NCBI GenBank assembly: GCA_023159155.1
Contig: JAJNNX010000026.1
Span: 1-64,000 of the forward strand
DNA from: Ustulina deusta
Taxonomy: Eukaryota; Ascomycota; Sordariomycetes; Xylariales; Xylariaceae
Direction of reading: 5' to 3'
Length of the DNA: 64,000 bases
Positions 48,301 through 58,039 of the stretch are shown here, one piece after another; positions within the stretch are counted from its first letter, which is position 1, and each line of letters starts with the position of its first letter. The notes below the pieces were generated by a model. The model saw nothing but the letters and a program-made list of their open reading frames with translations. It did not search any database and was not told the origin of the DNA. Both the position numbers and the translations under genes were made by a program.

Positions 48301-49690
48301 TGAAGCTCCGCTTGGAGAACACCATAAGTCGTAATGATAACATCACAGTTCGCAAGTTTGGAGATACATCGGGCGACTAGGCTCTCCCCTTGTTGCTCTA
48401 CGTTTAGTGACTTGTCCTTCGACCAAACCTTCATGCCAGGATAATTCATGACAAGGAGACTGGGAGCGTGTTTCCTAAACTCAGAAAGCCACTGATTCTG
48501 TAGAGTGTCAGGGGTGACAATCAAGGTTGCACCTGTGGGATGTACCACTCTGTTGGTGTGTGTATCAATCTCTGTGGCAGGGTGAGGGCCACGTTTGTGT
48601 GTTAAGATTAAAGAGATAATCTCGACAGTTTTACCGAGACCCATTTCTTCCGCAAGAATGCCACCACGCATGCTATTTTCAGTCTCTTGAAAAGGGGTAA
48701 TATTACGTGTCACGATGTGATATAAGTCGCTTATGTAGAACTGTTGGTCGTCAACATCGTTGAGAGAGCTGAAGGAGAATGGAAGGGCTGATTTAGGTGG
48801 CTGAGGATGTTCTGTAAGCTGCAGCATTCCATCTGTGCCCAGGCCATCATATTTCACGTGTTCCATCATCAATAGCCATTGCACAGCTCGGCGCTGGAAC
48901 GGATATAGTGTTGTCTCTAGACCATGGATTGGAACAGCACTTAAGTCGTTAAAACTGTCGCGATCAGGCATGGACGCCGCTTGGTAAAACGCACTGGGCG
49001 AAAGAGGAGCGTGTTGGCCGGCAAGAGACTGCTTTGGTCCATCTATCCCAAGCACGTCTAGGATGCGTTGGCTCAGGCCCCTCTGTTTAGCGTTACGGAG
49101 CGTGTATGTTGCGGTATTGAATTTGACGGTCAAGGTGAAATGCATGTGATGCATAGTATCGCGTTTGTTGAGAGAAATTGTTGTCAGCACGGTCAAAGCA
49201 CCCTCTTGGGTATTATCCTCTCGACTATGATCCAAGACCGCCAAGGCTGCGAGAGCAGCATCCGAAAAGCTGTGGCTGAGGTGTAAAACACATTGAAAAG
49301 CATTGCATCGAGTATTTGCTTTAGATCGCACAATAAGACCGTGCTTATCCAAGCGAAATGCGAAATACCGGCCGGCATCATTGCAAGTTATCGGGTCAAA
49401 GGTTGAGGAAGGACTTCCTCCCGGCCGAGATATGGCGAAATGTTCACGCAGGACAGGGATCGATTCGACCGGCTCGACCCGGCGCCGTTTCGGCAATCGT
49501 TCATTACTGGCGCCTTTATCAACTTGCGAGTCTGTTGCCAGCTCACGCAAGGTTGTAAGTAGGGCACTAGGGAAAGGTTCTTGAGGAGTTAGCTATGATA
49601 GTTCATGTCTGCGGGGTCAGCCTGGGACGGACCATGGGGGAACGATTTTAGCTCCTCGACCCGCTTCTTACGAAACTGTCTGGCCGGCAT
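45331..49690 (-). CDS. SNF2-family helicase/RING ubiquitin ligase, SHPRH/Irc20-like
   Basis: The protein combines an SNF2 ATPase split by a long insert with a C3HC4 RING, the arrangement of SHPRH and yeast Irc20, ligases linked to replication-stress and recombination control. Three exons: 49672-49690, 46331-49579 and 45331-46277 (introns of 92 and 53 nt, both phase 1), giving 1,404 residues. The 19-nt first exon supplies the only suitable ATG and joins via GTAAGA, a GCTAAC branch and CAAG into MPARQFQPFPSALLTTL. Motifs are GILAEEMGLGKTVEI (Walker A), ICLDEAQQID (DEAQ box), VTGTPVKDDPNDLWGLL, a long helical linker, the RING (CAICRGDD, then CGHTFCREC and CPLC), and the C-terminal helicase lobe with QAIARVDRIGQ. 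A conserved genomic maintenance role is expected, in the nucleus. Confidence 0.88.
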
Positions 49691-50306
49691 TGCCAAAGTC
49701 TGTGGACTCGATTTCAGATCTGCAAAGGCTATTACATCTGACGTACACTTTACTTGCCCTCAGACACTATGCTTGGTTGATCACATTGCCTGATAGGAGA
49801 GGGTCGGCGGCACAGTGAAATGAAAGATGGAAGGGAGTCTGTGGTGCAATGGGGAGGGATGTTTGCCTGTCGAGGGGCAATGAATCGGAAAGTTACCGGT
49901 GCCACATGTAATAAGCAATATGCATGTTCCTCGAGTGGGGCAATTAGATGATCAGCGTTGCAGCTTTGGACCGCGTGCTGGGTGCGCGTCGCGTCATTTC
50001 TGTTACCAGCTCTACCTAGGGACTAGTAGTACTGGTACCCCACCTCATGGTCCCAATTAAATCCCTGTAGGGATTCCACCCGGGCGGTATCCATCAAGCA
50101 TCATGTCTATTATCGGAGTTTATGAAATTCCATCGCCGATCACCAGCTGGAGTGAACTTTTTGGGGGCATCACCAGCAAGACTCGCGATACCTGGGCCAA
50201 CCACGATACATGCGCCGCCGCCTCTCCCGACGCCAATTAGCATCCATATTATAATGCAGAAAGCCCCAATCAATTAATTTCAGGGCCTAATATAAAAATT
50301 TATAAT
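49691..50306. promoter_or_regulatory. divergent promoter region
   Basis: These 616 bp separate the start codons of the SHPRH-like gene (minus) and the mS41 gene (plus), so they must hold both promoters. A TATAAAAATTTATAATATGG stretch ends at the mS41 start. No other specific element is claimed. Confidence 0.4.
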
Positions 50307-51162
50307 ATGGCAAGCCTAAAGGTTAGTCAATTCCCACCCAAGCTTTTCTTCTTCTTTGAATCGTTATTCCAAGCTCGGGTACACGAGGAGATACTGTGAC
50401 ATACGATATGCTAACGCCAATTTTCTCTCTCTCCAGCCCCTCCTCCGACCGCAGCGCCTCCGCGGCGTCTTTCCCCCGTCCTCCCCATCCCTCTCCCTCC
50501 CACAAGTATTCCTCCAATCCTCGTTACTCAGCACCACCCGCGCGGCCTCGACATCAGCAACGCAGAGACCACCCCAGATCCCCTCCCCGACGCCGCTCGT
50601 GCCCGATGTGTCGACCTTCCTAACAGTAATCGGGCGCGGCCTGAAGCAGCACGCGTTGAAGATACCGGATTGGGAGACGCTGTTCACGATGACGTCGGAG
50701 CAGCTCCGGGAGCTGGGCGTCGAGCCGCCGCGTACGCGCAAGTACCTTCTGCGGTGGCGCCAGCGGTTCCGGCTGGGGCAGTACGGGATTGGGGGCGATT
50801 TGCGGCACGTGGAGAGTGGCGTGGCAGACCTGCGAGTTCTGGAGGCCGTTTTAGGCGTTGACCCAACGCAGACGCCTCGCAAGTTCGTCGTCAACGTCCC
50901 CTCCGGACGCCGCGTCGATGAATGCAACCATGCCGAGCTGTCACGCGTTCAGGGGTACCACGTCAAGGGTGCGAAGGACATCGTGGGCCCGTACGCGCTA
51001 CCTCTGAAGGACGGCGAAGGCGCCCGCATTACTGTTACTGAGGGTATGTGGGAGGACCGCCGGGGCCACAAGATCGACGGTGGTGAACGCAGACGGACAG
51101 AGGTGCGATACAAGAGGCGTATTGCTGAACGTAGGGAGGCACGCGAAAGAGGCGAGCTATGA
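50307..51162 (+). CDS. mitochondrial small-subunit ribosomal protein mS41 (Fyv4/IGR-motif)
   Basis: The protein carries the IGR motif domain of mS41/Fyv4, a fungal mitoribosomal small-subunit protein. TFLTVIGRGLKQHALKIPDW starts near residue 65, followed by EQLRELGVEPPRTRKYLLRW and RQRFRLGQYGIGG. Two exons are proposed: 50307-50321 (MASLK) and 50437-51162, joined in phase 0 by a 115-nt intron with GTTAGT donor, GCTAAC branch and CTCCAG acceptor, for 246 residues. The N-terminus is rich in Arg, Ser and Leu without acidic residues, as expected for a mitochondrial presequence. The C-terminal extension is charged and ends in an Arg/Glu-rich helix. An unspliced start at 50356 is possible but would prepend an atypical sequence. 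Confidence 0.85.
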
Positions 51163-51394
51163 TGGGCCAGACATAAGAGTGAGAGCAAAGCGTCACAGGC
51201 ATGTTGAGATGTATCATGATGTACCATATTACAGGCTCTGTAAACTATATCAACACCTCTGCTGCACCTGGTGTAGAATCTGAAAAGTCAGATGAATCCT
51301 TTGCAGTTGCCCTGAATGTTTGCCCTGACATAAAACTCCCGTAACGCCGTACCATAATGCTTTTTTTTATACCATCCCATGAACCGATGCATCT

Positions 51395-52699
51395 TCATTT
51401 GGCAGCGCCAAAGTCTAGTTTCCGTGCAACCTTGTTGCCCCTCTCCTCATCTATCGCGCCCGGTCGCCTCTTTAAATCATCGCCGACCTTGGCTTGCCCA
51501 CCCGACTTCTTCGGCAAGTCCTGTTTACGTGTTGGTCTTGGGTCTTCGCGCCACCAGTCATGCTTGAGCATATCTCGCGCTGTGATTCGCTTTTTGGGGT
51601 CTAGACTGAGCGTCTTCATCAGGAGATCGACACCCTCGGATCCCAATGTGCCAAACAAAGTCATGTAATGATCACGCCCTCGCAATGGTACGGCCACCTT
51701 GTTGACTGTGTACTCGGGAAGTTTCGAGACACCCGGCCAGTTCTCTTCGGTCGGGGTCCCTACGGCCTGGCATATGAGCTGAATCTGGTGAATCTCGCTA
51801 TTGCCCGCAATATACGGGGTCCGAATTACAAGTTCAGCAAGGACCAAGCCCACAGACCAGACGTCCACCGCACCGGAATAATGCTGAGCGCCAAAGAGAA
51901 GTTCCGGTGGCCGGTACCACCGCGTGATGACGTTAGATGTCATGGGTCTGTACGGATCGGAAAAGCTTCTCGCTAGACCAAAATCAGCCAGTTTGACCTC
52001 CCCATCCGCCGCAATCAATAAGTTGTTGGGTTTTATATCACGGTGTAGAACGAAATTCTCGTGGCAGAACCAGATGGCGCGGGTCAGCATGCCCAGCCAG
52101 GCCTTGATATCGGCAGCACCGTATCGTATGTGCTCGGTATCGCGAATGAGCATCTCTAGATCGCCGAGCGGGAGGTATTCGAGGACAAGATTAAGGTTTT
52201 GGTCCTTTGATGAGAAGACTGAATGTAGAGTTATGATGTTCGGGTGGGAGAGCTCTTGGAGATGCTTTATCTCGCGAACGGCGTCAGGTGCCATGCCCTC
52301 GGTGTACTCCTTCTGGATTTTGATCTTCTTGATGGCCACGAGGTGGCTGGGGTCGCTTCGTAAGAAACCGAGATACACATTTGCGTATGTGCCTTCTCCG
52401 AGCTTCTTTCCTAGAGAAAGAGAAGCGTCAGCTGCAATGAGACGCAGACAGATATGAGCATTCAGTAATGTTTACAAACCTTTAACATATTTGCGCTTTT
52501 CGTCCTCGTTCAACTGCTCAGCAAGATCCAGAGATGCTGACTGCGCCGCGCCGGCGGCGGCATCAGGCACGACCTGAGTGGCCTGTGGCGTCCCATTTGA
52601 TGAAGTCTGAGCTGAAGCTGCGTTCTTGAGAGGTGAAGACACTGCTCTGCCATTCTGAAGGGCGCTCGTCGGAGGCAGAATTAGCGGAGAGACCGCCAT
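51395..52699 (-). CDS. CDK7/Kin28-type cyclin-dependent kinase of TFIIH
   Basis: This is the kinase of the TFIIH/CAK module, which phosphorylates the RNA polymerase II C-terminal domain and, in many fungi, activates other CDKs. Two exons, 52480-52699 and 51395-52410, are joined in phase 1 by a 69-nt intron and give 411 residues. Visible are the Gly-rich loop LGEGTYANV (77-85), Lys101 in AIKK, HRDIKPNN with Asp198, and DFG at 216-218. The T-loop contains MTSNVITRWYRPPELLFGAQ, whose length and LLFGA are typical for CDK7 rather than for cell-cycle CDKs. The first about 70 residues are a Ser/Ala/Gln-rich extension. The C-terminal tail is basic. It lies convergently with the mS41 gene, with about 230 bp between the stops. 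Confidence 0.88.
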
Positions 52700-53459
52700 C
52701 TTCTATACACCTTAACACTTTATCAGACTCGATTTCACCGAATTTGTGGCTTAAGCTGGATCGGGAAAGAGTTGAAGATTGGATGTTATGATACTGCATT
52801 GAAGCAGTGTGTTTTGGTAGAGGTAATGATTGATGGGAGGGGCCCGGCTGCGAATGGAATTACATGTCTCTCTTCCAGACTCCAGGTAGAATGTACATCT
52901 AGATCTGCTAATATCCATCTACCTAAGTAAGTACCTAATAGATACCTAGGTTGTACCACCTGTAATTGAATTGGGGGCACTACCCGAGGAAAGCCGTTTT
53001 TAGCCCGAGTATGCCCTGACCTTGTCCTGAGGCCTGTCCTGAGCCTGTCCTGAGCCTGTCCTGAGCCTAACCCCACCTTTGCATAAAGTACCTACCTATA
53101 TGGCCGGAATCGGCCACCCTGTGATGTCTCTTTGGCGCGCGCTTAGGGAGAATTCTGACTTGCTCAAGTGATATACTCGTGAAGGCGCAAGTTGCCGTAG
53201 GATTAGAAATCTTCCACCTTTCAATTAGTTGCCAATGTTCAAGGTCTAACACAATGAACAGAAGGGCGGTCATAAATGGACTGACAGAACTTGACAAGTA
53301 CATGGACATCGCGAAAACGGAGCTCGATTACAGATGGGACAAGAACGTAACAAATGGCCAGGGTACGTGTCTTCCATGACATGGAGGAACTTGAATGATG
53401 GACCACGGCACGAAAGACGACAACAGAGTCGACAAGATGTCTACTCGGCAGGCGATCTT
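52700..53459. other. upstream region of the CDK7-like gene
   Basis: No gene is supported. The stretch contains the 11-bp tandem repeat and TACCTAGGT-like palindromes near 52,920-52,950. Frames on either strand are short. Confidence 0.4.
53020..53070 (+). repeat. 11-bp tandem repeat (CCTGTCCTGAG)n
   Basis: About four head-to-tail copies of CCTGTCCTGAG occur, the first slightly diverged, in non-coding DNA upstream of the CDK7 gene. Confidence 0.8.
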
Positions 53460-54180
53460 GACCCTCGCGAGCATACAATGCACACCACCTCTCTGGCTGT
53501 TGCCAACATCATCTTCGACCTGTGCGCCCATCCGGAGTGGTTCTAGACGCCGAGAGAAAAGATGCATGAGCACAGCGCTGATCTCGGGCCAATATGCTCG
53601 AGCCCGAAGAGTAGGTGTACCGGTAATTAATGGCTGGCTTGCCTTGAGAAGATGGATTGCTTCTTCATCGAGAGTCGGAGGATGAATCCGCCCACCCTAC
53701 GTGAGTAAAGACTACTTTTCAATAAAATAATAGTCGAAGAAAAATTCTCGTCGTGCTATACAGCTGCGTCCCGAGGATGGCGAAAGAGAAATTGGTCTTA
53801 GAAGACGGCACGCGCATCCCCAAAGGCGCAAGAATATCTTGGGCTGGGCACCATCACATCAACGGCCCGGCCATCAGTCCCGGACCCGAAGCCTCGGATC
53901 CCACGCGAAGCCACCGGAAGCGGCACACTGTTTCGATCAGCTAAGCAAGCACCTTGCCAGACAGACAAGTCCCGACTCCCGACCCCCTGTCGTTCGGGTA
54001 CGGAGCTAGCTTGTCCAAGACGAGCGTTTTCAGTCAGGGAGATCAAGTTGATTCTTGCGCGCTTGCTGTCAAATTTCGGCTTCAAGTTCCCTGAGGGGAC
54101 ATCAAGGCCAAATGATTTGTTTGTTGATGAGAAAGTGTTTCCTATCGTCGCCGTTCAACGATCTGAGGCCGCTGCTCAAA
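53460..54180 (+). pseudogene. cytochrome P450 relic
   Basis: Blocks of a fungal P450 follow each other on the plus strand but not in one frame. HTTSLAVANIIFDLCAHPEW is the I-helix region, ended by a TAG. EKMDCFFIESRRMNPPTL is the K-helix region with the ExxR motif. LEDGTRIPKGARI is the strand after it. Then FGYG of the haem loop is followed, after a frameshift, by REIKLILARLLSNFGFKFPEGTSRP, the L-helix and C-terminus. The cysteine that binds haem iron is missing: the position after FGYG reads ASLSKTS. Stops, at least one frameshift and loss of the Cys make it non-functional. The preceding N-terminal half was not found. Confidence 0.7.
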
Positions 54181-54333
54181 TTAATGACAGCTTCAACACT
54201 AATGAGGATTTTGAGGTAGGTGTGTAATTTATTTATCATGTTTCATTACGGAGAGTGTAGAATAATATTCGGTAGGCGCTGAACAGACATGAAATTACAT
54301 TGTGCGTCGTGGGAGAGGGCGATCGAAGTTCTA

Positions 54334-54837
54334 TCACACAGTTTCTACCTCTTGTGGCTTTTCTCCAACGCGACCCTGCCTCTCGTATAGATCCTCTCGC
54401 TCTTGTCGTGGGCTTTGACGGGGTAGCAAAACGTCAAGTAAGAACATGTAGGCCTCCACGGTCCCAAAAAAGACAATTTCAATAGCCCGATAGACTCTGA
54501 TGCCTAAGAGGGTGTAGTGCGCCCCCTCGATCTGCTGTTCTCTGATCATCCTGAGGCAGAGCCACCCGACAAAGAAAATCAATTCCATACACAGACCAAG
54601 CAAGGCAAGGAGCAGTCACAGACAAAAATCGTTTGAGAAGGCCTCCCAGGGTGACCATCGCAAACAGCCGCTCTCGATGTTGATATCGAGAACAACAAGT
54701 GGCGCACGACACCACACCCATATCGCGGCGAGCCACGAGACAAACACAAAAGTACAGCAGAGCCAGAGACAACAGGTGCTGCAGAAACAGCACACCGACT
54801 CGATGAGGTTGTGCTTCTCTGACGTTTGAGATGGCAT
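54334..54837 (-). CDS. possible small membrane protein gene, structure unresolved
   Basis: An ATG at 54837 opens MPSQTSEKHNLIESVCCFCS with a very hydrophobic Cys/Trp/Val-rich helix, and stops after 73 codons. A second frame, 54334-54603, continues with LGLCMELIFFVGWLCL and a further hydrophobic stretch around IEIVFFGTVEAYMFLLDVLL, then a charged tail. Together they resemble a three-helix integral membrane protein split by an intron or a frameshift, but I found no GT-AG pair with good signals in between. It could be a broken gene, like its P450 neighbour. Confidence 0.3.
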
Positions 54838-56328
54838 CGCTGTCGAATCAGGGGAGGGGTGCTACCTGGCTTATCGAGTTGTCCAAGTCACGACTGGGTT
54901 GCGGAGGTGCATGATGCGTTCAGCGGTGAGTATCGATCGGCTGAGGCTTTTCTGGAGTTCGAGGGGAGTAGATGGTTAGACGGTGTGCTGCGCAGATGAT
55001 GAAGTACCTTAGTGTTCAATTACCTTGTCTCGCAGAAAGTCGGAAGATATCACAGGTAGTAGTGCAGGTTGCAGTGTATTGGAAAGGTAGAAAAAGGGAT
55101 GATTGTATTGAAATAACTATAAAAGAAAGGGGCTACGGAGTTTTTGCTGATCCTTCACGATGATGACGGAGTAAATCAACGTTAGAAGAGAGAAAGAAAG
55201 ATTAGGTGGCAACACTTATATAAGTGATCGATTGTACCGCCCTATCTCGACGTATTTGTTTAGGTAGTCCGGGATTTTAGGTTTAACTGTAGGGAAATAT
55301 CGGTGCGGTAATTTTATTGGTTTGTTAAATCTAGGGAACGCGACGTACAGAAAGTTTTCAGATGAGCGAACTTACCCAGAGGCAGCGAAGGTTTTCCCTC
55401 TGCTATTTTAAAGTTAACGTGAATATATGTAATTAATATCAAATTTATACTTCATAGTATCCTCCTTTGTACTGAACTGAAATTTTATAAATATAATAAT
55501 AATTTATAAAAATAAAAAAAATAAAAATAAAAAAGGGTCAATTAGACCTAGGTAAAATCATGTGAAGACATAGTTTGAACCACATCGTGCGATGTAGAAA
55601 TAAAAACAAATAAAAATCAGATGAATATGGCACCTTTGGTGGTTCACGTACTGCAGGTGTGGAGGTGATGACGCTTAGCGCCTCAATTTATGGGCCTAAC
55701 CCAATGCGGCACCCAACGCACCGCCCCTTGTAAGCCAAGCTTTCTAGCCTAAGCCACCCGGTAAATCCGACGACAGCCTGCTACGTCACGCGACCTTTTC
55801 CCCCTTCTACCTACCGTACAACGCACCACGACGACTGATGGCGACTTGAAGGTGGACCTCTTGCGGCTTATATTAGGTATTCGCCATCAACCTGCGTACC
55901 TAATTAGGTAGGTACTTATGGGTAGCGTTAGGAAGCAGAATAGGTATCGCTCAGGTCGGCTCGTCGCTCGACACCTGTAGTATACGTTGCAATCGTGGCT
56001 TTGACATATGACGCCAGCAAGAATTGTCAGCAAACACGTCGGCTCGTCGGGGTGTGAAGTCACAAAGGACACCCCGACTCCATTAAGTCGACGGGGTCTG
56101 GGATGTCGAAACATCCCGCTTTTCTTTTCTTTCTTTCTCATTTCCGCTCGTCTTTGTATCATTATTCTCGTGTAATAATAGACGTAGTCATACATTTGTT
56201 AATTCCAACTTGTTCCCAAACCCTTCGCTTTTGTCGCTTTTGTCGTTTTGTCGCGAATTCTCACTTCTTGCGCGCAACTCGCCGGCCCATCTCGTGAAAT
56301 TGGAGGATCGGGACCATTGGGCACCACG
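54838..56328. other. 1.5-kb intergenic region
   Basis: No gene is seen. An AT-rich patch with A/T homopolymers lies at about 55,430-55,540. The right-hand end is the promoter of the Sfk1-like gene. TACCTAATTAGGTAGGTAC near 55,897 is a near-palindrome of a kind that recurs across the window. Confidence 0.4.
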
Positions 56329-57353
56329 ATGCAGTTCGTTTCGTACTGGGTAAGTCGAATGATCGTTATGCGTCCCAGCACAACAGAGTCTGATCCAGCG
56401 TCACTGACGCGGCCAAGATATTCCCGATAATTTCGGGGCTCGTCTGGCTGGGCACGCTTCTAGGCCTCTTCCTACACTGGGTCGTAGACACGCACGAAAG
56501 ACGGTACTCGTCGGAGGAAGAAAGCCAGACAATCGCATATATCTCCGACGTTGGCGCATCCGAGCTCAAACCGCTGTTCGTGGCCGGATGCATTATCACC
56601 ACCATCTTCCTCGATGCATCGTTTATCGCCGACCGATTGCTCCGACACAAGGGCCGTTTAGTCCCAAACACGTCGCTCAGCGAGAAGGTCCTCAGCGGGC
56701 TATCCATATTTTTCGCCTTCGTCGGCACCATCGGGCTGACCTTCCTATCGGGCTTTGATACCGCCCGTTATCCGCGTCTCCATGATGTCTTCCTGGTGCT
56801 TTTCATTTTGGGATATCTAGTGTCCGCCATTTGCCTCTGCTGCGAATTCCTGCTTCTCGGCAAGAGTAAGCACCGCGTTCCCCTCATTCATCGCATAAAT
56901 TAACCCACTTTTCGTACAGAATACCGTCAGCACCGAGTCTTGCGACTCTCCTTTTGGGTGAAGTTAATATTCGTCATTGTCGAACTTGCACTGGCCATAG
57001 GCTTCGGAGTATCGTCAACCCGGCACGATTACAACCACGCCGCCATTCTGGAATGGGTGGTGGCCCTCGTCTTCACCTTCTACGTTTTCTCCTTCGTGAT
57101 CGATCTGTGGCCGGCTGTCGCGACTCGGCATGGAGGTCGGTACGACCTTCGACCCATGAATACGCGCGAAATAGAGGAAGCGATTCGACGCGGTTCCTAC
57201 GCCGACGCCGCAGAAATGTCGCTACCGAGGAGTACGCACGAGAGCCAGAGCACCCTCACTAACGGTGATCCTCATCCCACCGTCATACCCGCAGCGGCCG
57301 TTGTCGCAACATCTAATCACCACAAGTCGCGTAGGACTGCCGATAACTTTTAG
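56329..57353 (+). CDS. Frag1/DRAM/Sfk1-family membrane protein
   Basis: Sfk1-type proteins are polytopic plasma-membrane proteins that in yeast support PI4P signalling and phospholipid asymmetry. Three exons, 56329-56349, 56418-56865 and 56920-57353 (introns of 68 and 54 nt; phases 0 and 1), give 300 residues. The join yields MQFVSYWIFPIISGLVWLGT, the family's usual N-terminal helix. Hydrophobic segments follow around PLFVAGCIITTIFLDA, LSIFFAFVGTIGLTFL, VFLVLFILGYLVSAICL, LIFVIVELALAIGFG and WVVALVFTFYVFSFVIDLW, about six in total. The YSDVGA-like motif after the first helix reads ISDVGASELK. The C-terminal about 70 residues are hydrophilic and cytosolic, beginning with RPMNTREIEEAIRRG. The translation is intact. 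Confidence 0.85.
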
Positions 57354-58039
57354 CGGAGGCGTTAATATCGGTTCCCTAACCCGACGTTAGCGGGCTCTGT
57401 TGTAATGACGTAATGATCATATATTCTAGATATTGCATTTCAAAGGAAGGGCATAGATTTGCAGGGAAGCGGAGCACACAGCATCATACCAGTTCCTTTC
57501 CAGCGTTACATTAGATATCCGTGGGGGTTAAGCCGTCAACGGTCTGTAATCTTATATGTATAATATACAAAGTATGCAAACACTATCTCTCGCTCCTCCG
57601 AACACCTAGTGGCAGCTAGCCTTGCAATATACCTACTAGTTACTACTAGCCTAAGGCTCATCGTTCCGGTTGAACCATTCTGAGCCTGACAAGTCAGGTA
57701 CTGTCAACTATATGCATGTTGCAAAACACTATTTCAGTTTTCATTCATGTATCCTATAACGGAGATCCTCATGCGAGCCAAACAAACCTGAGAAAATGGT
57801 ATAATTGCGACATTTAGGAAAACTCACGGTATATGTCCATCATACCGGAGCTAGAAACGACCCTCCCACCATACCCTAGGCCCATAGCTCCTCCTAGCAC
57901 CGTAACGCCATCATCATTATCAATTTGAAATATACTTTAATTCCCAACGTCGATTTTCCCACGGCCAAGTCCACCTACTAGCTTGCAAAGCCCAGTAATC
58001 ATATCGAGGCACGTTTGTCAAGTAGGAGGACAGTGTTTA
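57354..58039. other. intergenic between convergent genes
   Basis: About 690 bp lie between the stop codons of the Sfk1-like and Eis1-like genes. There is no open frame worth naming. It probably holds both 3' UTRs. Confidence 0.5.

Noticed and set aside
54334..54793. Joining the two membrane-protein frames by an intron near 54,590-54,650
   Set aside because: No donor-acceptor pair with a plausible length and phase was found there.
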